Shown here: piece after piece, positions 22,400 through 34,790 of the stretch
Numbering within the stretch: the stretch's first letter is position 1
How the letters are laid out: every line of letters starts with the position of its first letter
Origin: Ridgeia piscesae
Lineage: Eukaryota > Annelida > Polychaeta > Sabellida > Siboglinidae
DNA: 64,000 bases
NCBI GenBank assembly: GCA_025642075.2
Contig: JAODUO010000195.1
Coordinates: 410,001-474,000, forward strand
Direction: 5' to 3'
The notes under the pieces: model-generated
What the model was told of the DNA's origin: nothing
The model's input: the letters and a program-made list of their open reading frames with translations, nothing else
Databases searched by the model: none
Made by a program: the position numbers and the translations under genes

Positions 22400-23657
22400 C
22401 ATTTGTATTAATTTTATTCACTGGACTGTGCACATGCATGTACGTTTCTACTGGGACATTCAGGGCTGGTAAAAATTTGGCCCTGGATAAAAGCCTGAGA
22501 CTCTATGATAATGAACTCTTCAGAAATATTCACCATTAAACAATGTGTTGTTAAATAAAATTAGTTTAAAAAAACTTAAATTTCCACTGCCATATTACCC
22601 AGGACACTATTTCATGGTACACCGGCGACAATGTCCCGCTGGCGCCTCGCAGTGTTGACAGTTTTCAGGTAGTCAAGACTACAGGGGTAATGTTGATAAT
22701 AATAATTCCGTTTCTTAACATAGCTCTTTTTAAGTAATTAAATGCTAATCAAAGCCCTTCACATTAACATGACATGTTGACTAAATATAAATAAATTATA
22801 TACATAAGCTAAGAGGAAATAAATAAGCTAAGATAAATAAGTAAGCTAGGATAAATAAGTAAATATGCTAAGATAAATAAACAAATAAGCTAAGATAAAT
22901 AATTATAAAAACAACAACTAAATTAAGATGTAAAATACGGTTTCAAACAGAACAATTTAAAACTCGGCAATGTCAATAAATATAAGCCAGTGTCATCAAG
23001 GCAGGTAATGTAAGCGAAACAGATGAGTTTAATTGTTTCCAGAAAGCTGCTAATGTTCCAGTTGACACATTTTGGCGAACATAGTCGGGCCTGTTAAGGA
23101 CCAAAATATTGACTTTAAAGGGCAAAATCAGGTTTCAGAGCTCTTAAAGCGACATGATCAGTTTGTGGCTTTTTATATTTATTGCAAAATCATATTAATC
23201 AGTATAAGTTATAACTATTGTAACGTCCTGACCGCCAATAACTGTTTTATCGAAACAGAACTGACTTTGTAATGTTAAACGTTGAATGTTTATAAAAATC
23301 TCGACGCTGTCACTCAAATCGCCGTGAGTGACACCCACCCTTTGACCTTTACCAACTGGGAGCCATGCACCTGGCTGGGTGTGGCGTTAGTGGCGTCAAC
23401 TTGTGTCCACGTGATACTGCATCGCATGATCATGCATTTCCTTCTGTGCTTTTAGCCACGCCTACAACGGATTTGAAAACGCCTCGTGGTCGATGTGTAC
23501 ACAGAGTTAAGCACCCTTACTGCGTCTATTTTCAACCCCTAAATGGTACATGAAAACATATTTTGACTGTCTTTATGCTATAATACGTATAATTTATACC
23601 GTATAATATGATTTTGCAATAAAAATTAAAAGCCACGAACAGACCATGTCGCTTTAA
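22400..23657 (+). mobile_element. About 1.25-kb interspersed repeat, forward copy in Nxt1 intron 1
   Basis: Landmarks tattcactggactgtgcac, gggctggtaaaaattt, gcctgagactctatgataat and tttcagagctcttaaagcgac recur in reverse complement at 34982-36210. The right part is the TTAA-bounded element at 23144-23657. A lone terminus, ttaaagcgacatgatcag, also lies at 22349. Confidence 0.8.
23144..23657. mobile_element. MITE with TTAA-bounded inverted ends
   Basis: The left end ttaaagcgacatgatcag and right end accatgtcgctttaa are inverted repeats extending about 55 bp (gcttttt..attgcaaaatcatatt on the left, aatatgattttgcaataaa on the right). TTAA lies at both boundaries, as for piggyBac-type target sites, though TTAA may instead be part of the element. 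The interior has no open frame of note. Confidence 0.75.
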
Positions 23658-23675
23658 GGACAGACTACTTATGGT

Positions 23676-23830
23676 TGTACACACGGCACTGTATGCAGGT
23701 GTCAGTGTCTTGTACACATAACACTGTATGCATGTGTCAGTGTCTTGTACACACAACACTGTATGCAGGTGTCAGTGTCAGTGTCTTGTATACACGACAC
23801 TGTATGCAGGTGTCAGTGTCAGTGTCTTAC
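23676..23830. repeat. Tandem repeat of 33-39 bp, four copies
   Basis: The unit cactgtatgcaggtgtcagtgtcttgtacaca is repeated. Two copies carry an extra cagtgt, giving the longer period. Confidence 0.88.
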
Positions 23831-24299
23831 CTCACTCCTCCGTTGTTATTTCCTCTGGTGGTGATTTACTTCCACGTTTCAATCTAGAATGTTATGGCTG
23901 CCGGGCATTTATTTGTGCTTGGCCAACTTTGTGGAACAAACAACAAACAACATTTCTGTTCTTAAATTAATTGAACCAGACTACACATGGTGGATTTTTT
24001 CATACATACATACATTTTTGTTAATGTTTAATTTATTTTATCTTAACTTTAGTTATTTTTTATTATCTTTTTAATTTATTTAATATAATCTAGGCATTTA
24101 TTAAATATTATTTATTCTCTTAAATGTAACAACTGGTATATTTTTCTTACATATTTGTTTACCTATTTTTTATCAGTCATGACTGGGTCCCATATTTTAT
24201 AGTGGCTAAATAAAGTATACTACCAGGTAATATTATTTTAATTTTATGAAAACTGACATACCCTCACATGCATACATGTACGCGCACACGCACACACAC
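23831..24299. other. No gene recognised
   Basis: AT-rich intronic sequence of Nxt1. Confidence 0.5.
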
Positions 24300-24480
24300 A
24301 TACCATAGCTTTATGTAGAGACCCTTTATGAGAGACCAAATATGGATGGGTAGAAATATGGTGGACGGGTAAAAAAATGAAGGAACAAAAAGGTCTTCCA
24401 AAGCCATAGCTATTGTTAGTTATGCCTTGAAAGTGAGTGAAAATGGTGTCACATGTGTGTTTGTAGTCCATTTCTTGATT
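24300..24480 (-). mobile_element. Fragment of the 19.3-kb foldback family
   Basis: agctttatgtagagacc, ggatgggtagaaatatgg, aacaaaaaggtcttcc and gttatgccttgaaagtgagtg match, in reverse complement, the right half and flank of the element ending at 19974. One terminus is present; the other was not found. Confidence 0.65.
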
Positions 24481-24989
24481 GGTAGTTACATTATAATCTA
24501 GATAAGTAGTGCTCAACTACGATTCTGATTTGTTTTTGAACATAACAATTTTATTTAATCACACTCCAGTGCAAATGTTGACACTTCCCCTGTTCACTTA
24601 TGTTGCTCTGAAACCATCGAGACTGTCCAGTAAATAGTAAGCAAGGAAGGTACTGTGGTTGCACTTATTTATTTGAACGTACTAAAAATACAAGGTCTTT
24701 GCACTTCAGTGCTTGTAACGTGTAAACATTATTCTTTTGTTTACGGCCAGAGTTTGCACGTCTGGTGACAGGGGCACTCTAACATGTCAGACAGCTCAAG
24801 ATCTGCTCTTTTCTCTTGTTGTGTTCACACGACAGTCAATACAGTAATATCTATTACCTTAAATAACTACATTGTGAGTGACTAGTGAATTACATAATCG
24901 TGTGGTTTTGTTACTTGTCGTTTACTGTAATGTTGCATTCGGTTTCCTAAAAGCATTTATCATTGTTTCATATGTATGTATGAGCTTTT

Positions 24990-25080
24990 AGTGTGTGTGT
25001 GCGTGCGTGTGCACGCGTGTGCACGCGTGCGCGAGCGTGCGCGAGCGTGTGCGAGTGTGCGTGTGTGCGTGTGTGTGTGT
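24990..25080. repeat. Alternating purine-pyrimidine tract (GT/GC/CG)
   Basis: About 90 bases of alternating purine and pyrimidine with many CG and GC steps, for example gtgcacgcgtgcgcgagcg. Composition favours Z-DNA. Confidence 0.85.
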
Positions 25081-25194
25081 AATATATAAATGCTATTTTG
25101 TGATTAATGTTGTAATTTAGTATGGTGTGATATGAATTATCCTGAATGTGAGTTATGGCTGTTCTGGGTAGTTTTCTGTGCACTGAAATAAAAA

Positions 25195-25450
25195 TAACAT
25201 AATTAACCCTTTATTCCCACCCACCTGCAAGGCTGCAACTAGTTGGTTGATCAGTCAGAAACTTCAATCACCTGTAGCCTGTCAGAAACTTAACCTATTA
25301 CTCCCCAGTGTCATGTCTGTCTCAAAATATTAGCCCGTTAATCCCCACCCACCTGCAACCAGTCAATCAGGTATAAATTTAACCCTTTATCCCCCAACCA
25401 GCTGAATCAGTCAATCACATAAAAAGGTAACCCTTTATTCCCCAATCAAA
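25195..25450. repeat. Degenerate repeat of aaccctttattcccca-type words
   Basis: The phrase (t)aaccctttattcccc-acc with a following cagtcaatca recurs about four times at irregular spacing (about 60-100 bp), a decayed tandem array. Confidence 0.5.
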
Positions 25451-26492
25451 TGTAACTATAATAACTCAGTCCATCTTGCCAGTATAGCTTGTTTTCAAAC
25501 TTATTGTTTTGTTTACCATTTGAACATGCTGCCGGGTCGAAACTTTCAGATTACCTTGGTACTAACATTGTTATTACTGAACACAATTTTGCAGGCAGTA
25601 AATTTTCGATATAATATTATAATAATATAATCAGTTTATTTTTATTGTTTCTGGATATAAAAATCTGCCCAAAGATGCCTGAAATATAACATCTTTAAAC
25701 ACATAATCACTGTAATACAATAATTATTTAATAAAATGCATTTTTAATGATAGTATGAAATAGAAATCCATTAATAAATTAATAACATGTAAAATTTTGT
25801 TTGGGTTAAACATTGGCTATACTGTACTAAGTACTAACTAAAAGTAAAATATTTTCTGCTTTAAAATTGGTTAAGTAGTTAAATAAAGTGTAAACTTGCA
25901 TAAACCATGTCTTGATTATGTGCAATAATTTGAATGAAAATATTCTATAAATTATATTAAATTGCTGTTTAAAACAAGATATATTTTAAGTCAAGATTTG
26001 AACACATCCAGCGAGTCTGCGATACGTGTCCAATTATGGTAAACCATCCTGTTAATTAATAAACACAAGACTGCTGTTGAGGTGCCAACTCCCATGACTG
26101 GCCACACATCATCCCATCTAATGACAGCTGTACATGGCCACTAATGATCCTCTGCCCATTTCACATTGAGGTGTTTTCATTGCTGCTCTGTTGACCCTTT
26201 TGATTGCTGTTTCCCAAATGTCCCAGGTCGTAACAGAATGTAGGTGAGTTTATTGAGGGTCACTCCCCAGTCCCCATGTTCCTCATGTGGAACGCAAATA
26301 GTGGAGTCAGACATCTTGGGATGGTGTGAGAAAGTTTTATTGATCACCTAGAGAGAAGCATGTGGATTATTAATGTGCACAATCTGTTCCTGCTTACAAG
26401 GCTGGAGCAGACTTGGCTATTGATGTAGATAGCAGGGGTATTTCTGGTGAATGGAGACATGGTAATAAACCATTGCTTCTACAGCACGGCTG
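25451..26492. other. No gene recognised
   Basis: Very AT-rich to about 26000, then mixed. Intronic sequence of Nxt1. Confidence 0.5.
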
Positions 26493-26552
26493 AATACATT
26501 GGTACAGCTGAATACACTGGTACAGCTGGATACACTGGTACAGTTGGTGTAT
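26493..26552. repeat. 18-bp tandem repeat, about 3.3 copies
   Basis: ggtacagctgaatacact repeats with an 18-bp period. It is unrelated in sequence to the 18-bp minisatellite beginning 80 bases downstream, though the period is the same. Confidence 0.85.
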
Positions 26553-26635
26553 CAAGTACACAGACTTACCCTCAGTGCCAAAAACATGTACATCTGAAAG
26601 TGAGAAATACAATTGGTTAATGCCATAAGTCAAGA

Positions 26636-29316
26636 ACACGTGGATGGTCTGACACACTGGATGGTCTAACACATGTGGATGGTCTGACACACTGGGTGGT
26701 CTGACACACTGGATGGTCTGACACACGTGGATGGTCTGACACACTGGATGATCTGACACACGTGGATGGTCTGACACACGTGGATGGTCTGACACACGTG
26801 GATGGTCTGACACACGTGGATGGTCTGACACACTGGATGGTCTGACACACGTGGATGGTCTGACACACGTGGATGGTCTGACACACGTGGATGGTCTGAC
26901 ACACTGGATGGTCTGACACACTGGATGGTCTGACACACGTGGATGGTCTGACACACGTGATGGTCTGACACACGGTGGTCTGACACACGTGGATGGTCTG
27001 ACACACGTGGATGGTCTGACACACGTGGGTGGTCTGACACACGTGGGTGGTCTGACACACGTGGATGGTCTGACACACGTGGATGGTCTGACACACGTGG
27101 GTGGTCTGACACACGTGGATGGTCTGACACACGTGGATGGTCTGACACACGTGGATGGTCTGACACACTGGATGGTCTGACACACGTGGATGGTCTGACA
27201 CACGTGGATGGTCTGACACACGTGGATGGTCTGACACACGTGGATGGTCTGACACACGTGGGTGGTCTGACACACGTGGATGGTCTGACACAGTGGATGG
27301 TCTGACACACGTGGATGGTCTGACACACTGGATGGTCTGACACACTTGGATGGTCTGACACACATGGATGGTCTGACACACGTGGGTGGTCTGACACACG
27401 TGGATGGTCTGACACACGTGGATGGTCTGACACAGTGGGTGGTCTGACACAGTGGATGGTCTGACACAGTGGGTGGTCTGACACACTGGGTGGTCTGACA
27501 CACGTGGATGGTCTGACACACGTGGATGGTCTGACACACGTGGATGGTCTGACACACGTGGATGGTCTGACACACGTGGATGGTCTGACACACGTGGATG
27601 GTCTGAACACGTGGATGGTCTGACACACGTGGATGGTCTGACACAGTGGGTGGTCTGACACACCGGATGGTCTAACACACGTGGATGGTCTGACACACGT
27701 GGGTGGTCTGACACACGTGGGTGGTCTGACACACGTGGGTGGTCTGACACACGTGGATGGTCTGACACACGTGGGTGGTCTGACACAGTGGGTGGTCTGA
27801 CACACGTGGGTGGTCTGACACACCGGATGGTCTGACACACGTGGATGGTCTGACACACGTGGGTGGTCTGACACACGTGGGTGGTCTGACACACGTGGGT
27901 GGTCTGACACACTGGATGGTCTGACACACGTGGATGGTCTGACACACGTGGGTGGTCTGACACACGTGGGTGGTCTGACACACGTGGGTGGTCTGACACA
28001 CGTGGGTGGTCTGACACACTGGATGGTCTGACACACTGGATGGTCTGACACACGTGGTGGTCTGACACACGTGGATGGTCTGACACACGTGGGTGGTCTG
28101 ACACACGTGGGTGGTCTGACACACGTGGGTGGTCTGACACACTGGATGGTCTGACACACGTGGATGGTCTGACACACGTGGGTGGTCTGACACACTGGAT
28201 GGTCTGACACAGTGGTGGTCTGACACACGTGGGTGGTCTGACACACGTGGATGGTCTGACACACGTGGGTGGTCTGACACATGGATGGTCTGACACAGTG
28301 GGTGGTCTGACACACGGATGGTCTGACACAGTGGGTAGTCTGACACACGTGGGTGGTCTGACACACGTGGGTTGTCTGACACATGGGTGGTCTGACACAC
28401 GTGGTGGTCTGACACACGTGGGTGGTCTGACACACGTGGATGGTCTGACACACGTGGGTTGTCTGACACACGTGGGTGGTCTGACACACATGGGTGGTCT
28501 GACACACGTGGGTTGTCTGACACACGTGGGTTGTCTGACACACGTGGGTAGTCTGACACACGTGGGTTGTCTGACACACGTGGGTGGTCTGACACACATG
28601 GGTTGTCTGACACATGCAGACGGTCTGACACACGTAGGTGGTCTGACACACGTAGGTGGTCTGACACACGTGGGTTGTCTGACACACGTGGGTTGTCTGA
28701 CACACGTGGGTAGTCTGACACACATGGGTTGTCTGACACACGTGGGTTGTCTGACACACATGGGTTGTCTGACACATGCAGACGGTCTGACACACGTAGG
28801 TGGTCTGACACACGTAGGTGGTCTGACACACGTGGGTTGTCTGACACACGTGGGTTGTCTGACACATACGGACGGTCTGACACACGTAGGTGGTCTGACA
28901 CACGTAGGTGGTCTGACACACGTGGGTAGTCTGACACACATGGGTTGTCTGACACACGTGGGTTGTCTGACACATGCGGACGGTCTGACACACGTAGGTG
29001 GTCTGATACACGTGGGTAGTCTGACACACGTGGGTTGTCTGACACACGTGGGTTGTCTGACACACGTGGGTAGTCTGACACACATGGGTTGTCTGACACA
29101 CGTGGGTTGTCTGACACACGTGGGTTGTCTGACACATGCAGACGGTCTGACACACGTAGGTGGTCTGACACACGTAGGCGGTCTGACACATGTGGGTTGT
29201 CTGACACACGTGGGTTGTCTGACACACGTGGGTTGTCTGACAAATGTGGGTTGTCTGACACATGTGGGTTGTTTGACACACGTGGGTTGTCTGACACACG
29301 CGGACGGTCTGACACT
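26636..29316. repeat. Giant 18-bp minisatellite, roughly 150 units
   Basis: The unit is ggatggtctgacacacgt with a frequent 17-bp variant (ggatggtctgacacact). The proximal part (to about 28280) is mostly ggatggtctg/gggtggtctg. The distal part is dominated by gggttgtctg with inserted cgtaggtggtctg and atgcagacggtctg variants in a 162-bp higher-order pattern. Most units contain the palindrome CACGTG. The unit length is divisible by three and lacks stops, so long open frames appear on both strands (up to 877 codons on the minus strand). The 17-bp variants shift frame repeatedly, and I reject coding. It lies in Nxt1 intron 1. Confidence 0.97.
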
Positions 29317-29344
29317 GTTAATTAAATGCTACTCTTGGATTTGC

Positions 29345-29530
29345 TTTAATTGTTTTCTCTCTCTTCCCGCCTCTTCTTCCTTCCTCCCTTTTTATTCCCC
29401 TTCCAACCTCTTCCTCCCTTCATTTTAGTTCTCCATCCATCCTCTATCCTTCTTCCTCCTTTATCCCCTTTCTCTCCACATTCCTCTTCCACCGTCCATC
29501 CCTCTTCCTCAAACTTCTCTCTCTTCATCC
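29345..29530 (+). repeat. Polypyrimidine tract
   Basis: About 185 bases almost entirely C and T (tcttcctccc-type words) directly after the minisatellite. Such tracts can form triplex DNA. Confidence 0.75.
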
Positions 29531-30129
29531 ACATAATTGCACGTATATTTTTTAACTGCTAACACAAAATTCATGTCATACATACTGTAATAGTTTTGCT
29601 TAGTTGTAACGAGCTTAATTGAAATAAATGTAGATTCACAGGTTACAAATATGTGTAGTTGTTACTGGAAAATAAATACTTTTGTGGAATTTTGCCTTTT
29701 TTATATGACCAGTAAAAAATATAAATATGATCAAAATATGAAATAATTTTATTGTGTGAAATTAATGTAAAATAAAATTAATTTTGCGGAATTCTTTTGT
29801 GACTTTACGTTAATTTTGTGAATCCTAAATTACACTGAATCCTGATTACTGTAATTACTAAAGCAGACTCCTGGGCAGGATGACCACAGCTTAAGCTGAG
29901 TACTCATCTGCTGCTTTCTGCTTCCCGGACAGGCGAGGTGTCCCGGGGAAGCCGTCGCTGCTGACCGCTGACCGCATCCCCCCGGCCACAGACGGTACAG
30001 CCCTCGTCATTAGCCTCACTGATGTTGCCGTGACAGCTGACGTACCCCGGTGAAATTTGGGAAAATCTTGTGCCTCAGTCGACCGCTGTGTTGGAGTGTT
30101 TACTAGCAGAGCTGAGCAGCAGCGATAGG
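29531..30129. other. Upstream region of the ASB gene
   Basis: AT-rich to about 29870, then CpG-richer. A possible acceptor, ctgcttcccggacag|gcg, ends at about 29932. An in-frame TGA at 30031-30033 bounds the ASB frame upstream. Confidence 0.4.
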
Positions 30130-31786
30130 ATGGATCTAACGAACAATGGTGATCAACCACAGACGGGACGACAGAATATACCAACAGGTGGCGCCACTGT
30201 TGTTTTCGGTTCAGACGCACATGGTGGCAGGGACTGCGTTGAATGTTCCATTAAGAGTGAAAACACCCAGGAGATGGCGACGGAGAGTCGACTTGTGGTG
30301 CCACCTGGTGATAGGGAATCGTGTGCGGAGTCATCGTTCGCGTGTTGCGATCTGTACCAAGCTATGGTCGACGATGACGTGCGACGAATGACGGAGATTT
30401 TAGCGTCGGGTGACGTCGACGTGAATGCGATGTTTCATTTCAGTCACAACGATCGAAAGAGACTGAGCGAGCGATTACTGTCGATGAATGTAGGTCAGTG
30501 CATGCCGGAGTACGCCGCACTGCACGTGTGCTGCGTGTGCAACAACGTGCGCATGCTCGACACACTTCTGAAGCACTCGCCTGACCTAGACACGTTAGCA
30601 ACAACCGGAGAAAGCGCGTTACACATGGCGTGTAAATATGGTCACGTGACATGTGTGCAGCGCCTGCTACAGTGTGGCGCCACCGTCAACATACGTTCGG
30701 ACGACGCGAGTGAGGACACACCCCTCAAGACGGCTGTCACATGCTTCACGTTGACAGACAGTGACACCGCCAGGAACACCTACTTACATATCGTCAAGGA
30801 ATTACTTGAACACGGCACTGACGTCAATATGATTGACGCAGCTGGTGTGTCACCAATACACATTGCGGTGACGTCATGTGACACCCGCATGACTGCGATA
30901 TTGCTATCTGCGGGGGCACAAGTCATAGGGTTAGGGCAGCACGGTCGCGCCCTCCTACAACAGTGTATACAGAGTGATGACGGACTCCCCAAATCTACCA
31001 CTGCTGGTTTCAGCGGGGTGTGACGTGAATGCAGCATCACGGTCCGGTTACTCCCCACTGTACGTGTCTGTCCAGGACAACAATCTCACGGCGGTGCTTG
31101 ACCTACTCCAGGCCGGCGCAGATCCGCGCCGCTATGTCAAAGAGTGGTGCCCCGCGATCCTAGCCACCATCAACCGACAACTTGTCGTCTTACTCCTATT
31201 TCTGCTGCACGGCGCCGCCGTCAACACTCGCGATTCATTCAGTGGCGCCACCTTGCTGCTGATCGCAGCCCGCAAGGCATCGGTTGCCGGGGTGTGTATG
31301 TTGCTACGTTGGGGCGCTAACCCCAATCTTGACCACCGCCTGGGAACATGTCCACTCTGGGCGGCGGTCAAGATACGAAACGTCCAGCTGGTCAGCATCC
31401 TCCTGCAAACAAACTGCGACCTCGAGTTGCTGAGCCTCGAAATGTCGCCATATCGACCTTTGACCCCGCTGCAGCTCGCCCTTGAACTACGTCACCTCCA
31501 CATTGCACGGTTGCTTCTTCTAGCTGGGAGTCAATGTAAACCGTCGTGGGTTCGCCCTGCCACCAGGGGGCCAGGACTTGAGCACAATCGGGTCGCGGTT
31601 CGCTGGATCGAGCGTTGGGTCAAGAACCCGTGCAGACTCGATGCCTTGTGTCGACAAAGGATTCGTGGAGCTATCGGGCTCCATATCGCAGAGAAACTCT
31701 GTTGCATCAACTACCCACAGCGTCTCAAAGACTACATCCTGCTCAAAGACATTGCATTTATCCGACGATTCACACTGCCAACGTAA
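30130..31786 (+). pseudogene. Ankyrin-repeat and SOCS-box (ASB) protein gene with a 1-base frameshift
   Basis: The first open frame (ATG at 30130, context aggATGg) ends at 31023; a second, one base ahead, continues to 31786. Read as one with a single base skipped near 30985-30995 (a run of Cs then As), it spans about 551 residues. About ten ankyrin repeats (TGESALHMACKYGHVTCV; AGVSPIHIAV; SGYSPLYVSVQDNNL; SGATLLLIAARKA; LTPLQLALELRHLHIARL) precede a C-terminal SOCS box: LDALCRQRIRGAIG (Elongin-BC part) and YPQRLKDYILL (Cullin-5 part). ASB proteins are substrate receptors of Cullin-5 ubiquitin ligases. The gene is intronless over this length and nested, same strand, inside Nxt1 intron 1. Good coding quality on both sides of the shift favours a recent lesion or a sequencing error over an old pseudogene. 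I cannot assign a numbered ASB orthologue. Confidence 0.85.
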
Positions 31787-34259
31787 CAACTTTGCACGGG
31801 TTAGAAGTTTGGCTTGTTTTCTCTCTAGGTGGTGCCACTTGTGGGATTGTTAAATCATATTTTAAGCTACATTTGTACATCATCATGGCTAATTGCTGAG
31901 TTAAATGTTCAAACCTGCTATATTTAATTAAATTAAATTATTTATTCACTGTGGATTCAATGCAAAAGAGCACACTTGAAATGTCAAAAGAAACAATGTC
32001 TGAAGTTGTGTGAAAACCACTGCCAAGTTTAACCATTTCAAGTGCTGGATTGCTAAATGAGGATGAAGTTTGTTCATTTTTTTTATAATATACAGGGTAT
32101 AACTTTTCCTGTGATTTTATTGAAAATACAAATAATAAATTTTACGCACTAACAAAGTGCTGCATAGTTAAAGTAGTTGTGAACTAAGTCTGACACAAAA
32201 TGAACAAGACGTTGAATCACAGAAATTTACTTTGATTTTAAAAGTAGGCAATCTCTACCTTGTTTTATTAACTGAAAACATTATCTTAGTTCTGCCCATT
32301 AAATTGTGTTTAGTTACATTTAGAAGCCGGCAAACAAAATTCACTTTATGACAGATCTAACACCAGGAGCATGGTGAAATGGTAAACAATATATCTGGTA
32401 TCGATCTACCACAATGAGTATGCCGGGATGATTAACACTATATCCAATTTAAAAACAACTTTTGTTGATGTTTGACCGCAATATTCTTTGTTGTTCAATT
32501 TACCCATGTTCACCTTCCGGTTTAACAGCGACTACTTGAAACATTTCAGTGGGCGTCGTCAACGTTATGTAGTTTACTGTAGCTGGTAGTAGGCAAGCAC
32601 ATTGTGTCATATCTAGGTAAACTATTGATCAGTCGTCAGGTGTATGTGACATATACATAACTAACACTTTGTAGTCGCAGAAAACACCTGGCTAGTAACA
32701 GGTTTCTGTTTGTTGGCAACTGGTGCTTAATTGTATTCCAGCTAGGTAATATCAGGTTGTTTTTAGGAAACAAACAGAATAATATAATGTGTATCCCTAT
32801 ATTATATATACAGCATACAAAATTATATATATGTTATATATATATATAATATATGTGTGTGTGTTGAATTGTACACAATCACTTATATACTTTTATGTGT
32901 ATTTGTTCTTTTTATAAGTGGTGTTATAGATTGTATACAGTTGCAACCTAACTGAAGTTAGTAGTCTTAATGTATCAAATACGGAGGACATTTTACATAT
33001 ATGATTGTCTTGGTTTTATGGATGAAGTCCAAACATAATATAATATTTTATGTTGTATTAATTACTTGTTTCTAACAAGTTTCTCTGTTGCTAATGTACT
33101 GTGTGTGTGTGGGCTGTGGGTCTGTATGACACGTTTGTTTATTCTAGAAAACACTAATGACATTTGGCACTGATACGTGCTTATAGTCATGTCTACTTGA
33201 TAGAGTATTACTGTACACAAGTTTATGCACACTGTACTGCGTGCTTGCATGTAATAATGCATACACTATCTGTGTAAGCAGAGCCTTAAACCATTACAGT
33301 GCCCGTTAAGGTAAAACCGTCTAGCATCTTTCTTGTGTTTTAGACACAACAGTCTTATAGTTATAGCAGTGGACAGTCTTAGTACAAGAACATGTTTTTT
33401 TATGATGCAGATAGTAATGTGGCAGTTAACTAATCTTAATTAGATAACTACTCACACGTACCTGGTATTAAATAATTGTTATCACGTTTAGAGGCAGAAG
33501 TTGTTTTCACGTTCAGAATTTGACAAAATGTGTGATAATCACACAATGCTTGTTGATATCGTGATGTAGTTGTCTGTGCACAAAGTCATTTGGACAGGAA
33601 ACCATAACCTTTCTGTTGAGGTCACCCATGTGTGTTCATCTAAATGATTTGTTTATTTGAATGTTAAATTATATCGTGCTTTTTATCCTGTTAGCAATGA
33701 TGAAATTGTTCATTAGGCATTTTTACATTTTGTGGACTGTTGAAATTAAACCTACATTTGCAATGATTCGTCTGTTTGTTGTGGTTGTTTACTGATGTCT
33801 CAATTACTGATGTAGACTGAATAGCTAACACAAGAAGGTGAAATAATGGTGCTAATTCCACCTGGTGGTGACAGTTTAATGCCAACATTTGTTGATGATA
33901 ACATGATGTATTTTCACGTAGGTTCCAGACACCTGTAAAGTGTTGGGACAAACTAAACTTTCAAAACATGCCACCTGAGGTCACCACTAGTGGTCTACTG
34001 TCAGGAGCTTACTCTGGGGACAGTTTTGAACTGTGGCCGCAACCGTCATTTGATTAACACGTGTTGTACCAAAATTAACATCTTGCATGTTCAGTCTGCT
34101 TGTGACACAGGATCAGTGAATGTTACATCCCTAAAATACCCAATTTGTAGTATCAGCAGGTTTTCTCAAAGTAGCATTGTAATGCCCCATTTGTGTCTGC
34201 AGCTGATCACCGAGGACTGGTGACTACAGTTGTCGTTGTGACTAAGACATTGACTTGGT
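31787..34259. other. No gene recognised
   Basis: AT-rich intronic sequence. A possible poly(A) signal AATAAA for the ASB gene lies at 32134-32139. An atatatgtt/TA tract lies near 32800-32860. Confidence 0.5.
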
Positions 34260-34790
34260 TTGAGTAACCATTATTGTGGCTGTCATGCAATTATAATTCT
34301 TTCTGTCACCTGAGTTATTGTAATTGTGATTGTCGTACAACTACTGTTATGACAGTGATCGTGACTGCCTTTCTAACCATGATTGTGACTGTGAGAAGGA
34401 CTGTGACTCTGGCGATGACAGTAGTAATGATCGCGGTTGTGACATATATTTGGGACATGGTTGTCATTGTGACTGTGACTGCAATTAAGATCACCATTTT
34501 ATGACTTCATTTGTTCATGAATATGACAATTATCATGATTAATATATTATAATTCTAAATATAACTAATTATTACCAGAATTGTGACCGAACATGATTGC
34601 GACTTGGAGTATGACTGTGACCATGATCCTGATTGTGAGTGACTGTGATCATGACCCTGACTGTGAGTGACTATCACTATGATCACGACCGTGATTGTGA
34701 CTGATCATGACCACGATTGTGACTGATCATTACCCTAATTGTGACCCTGATCATGACCCTGAGTGTGACCATGATTGTGACTCTGATTAC
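34260..34790. repeat. Degenerate gattgtgactg-type repeat before Nxt1 exon 2
   Basis: Words such as gattgtgactgtga, catgaccctgattgtgag and gactgatcatgacc recur irregularly, in multiples of about 6 bp, up to the splice acceptor. This leaves the acceptor with an unusually weak pyrimidine tract. Confidence 0.7.

Noticed and set aside
26617..29299. Very long open frames (822, 877 and 547 codons on the minus strand, 399 on the plus strand) in the 18-bp minisatellite
   Set aside because: They exist only because the unit length is a multiple of three without stops. 17-bp variants switch the reading frame repeatedly and all three peptides are equally open, so there is no sign of selection on one.
26636..29316. 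CRISPR-like array
   Set aside because: Repeats are contiguous with no unique spacers, and the window is plainly eukaryotic.
26636..29316. Smad-binding platform (GTCT in each minisatellite unit) linked to the FoxH gene in the window
   Set aside because: GTCT is only four bases and inevitable in any repeat containing it; proximity to a FoxH gene 10 kb away is no evidence.
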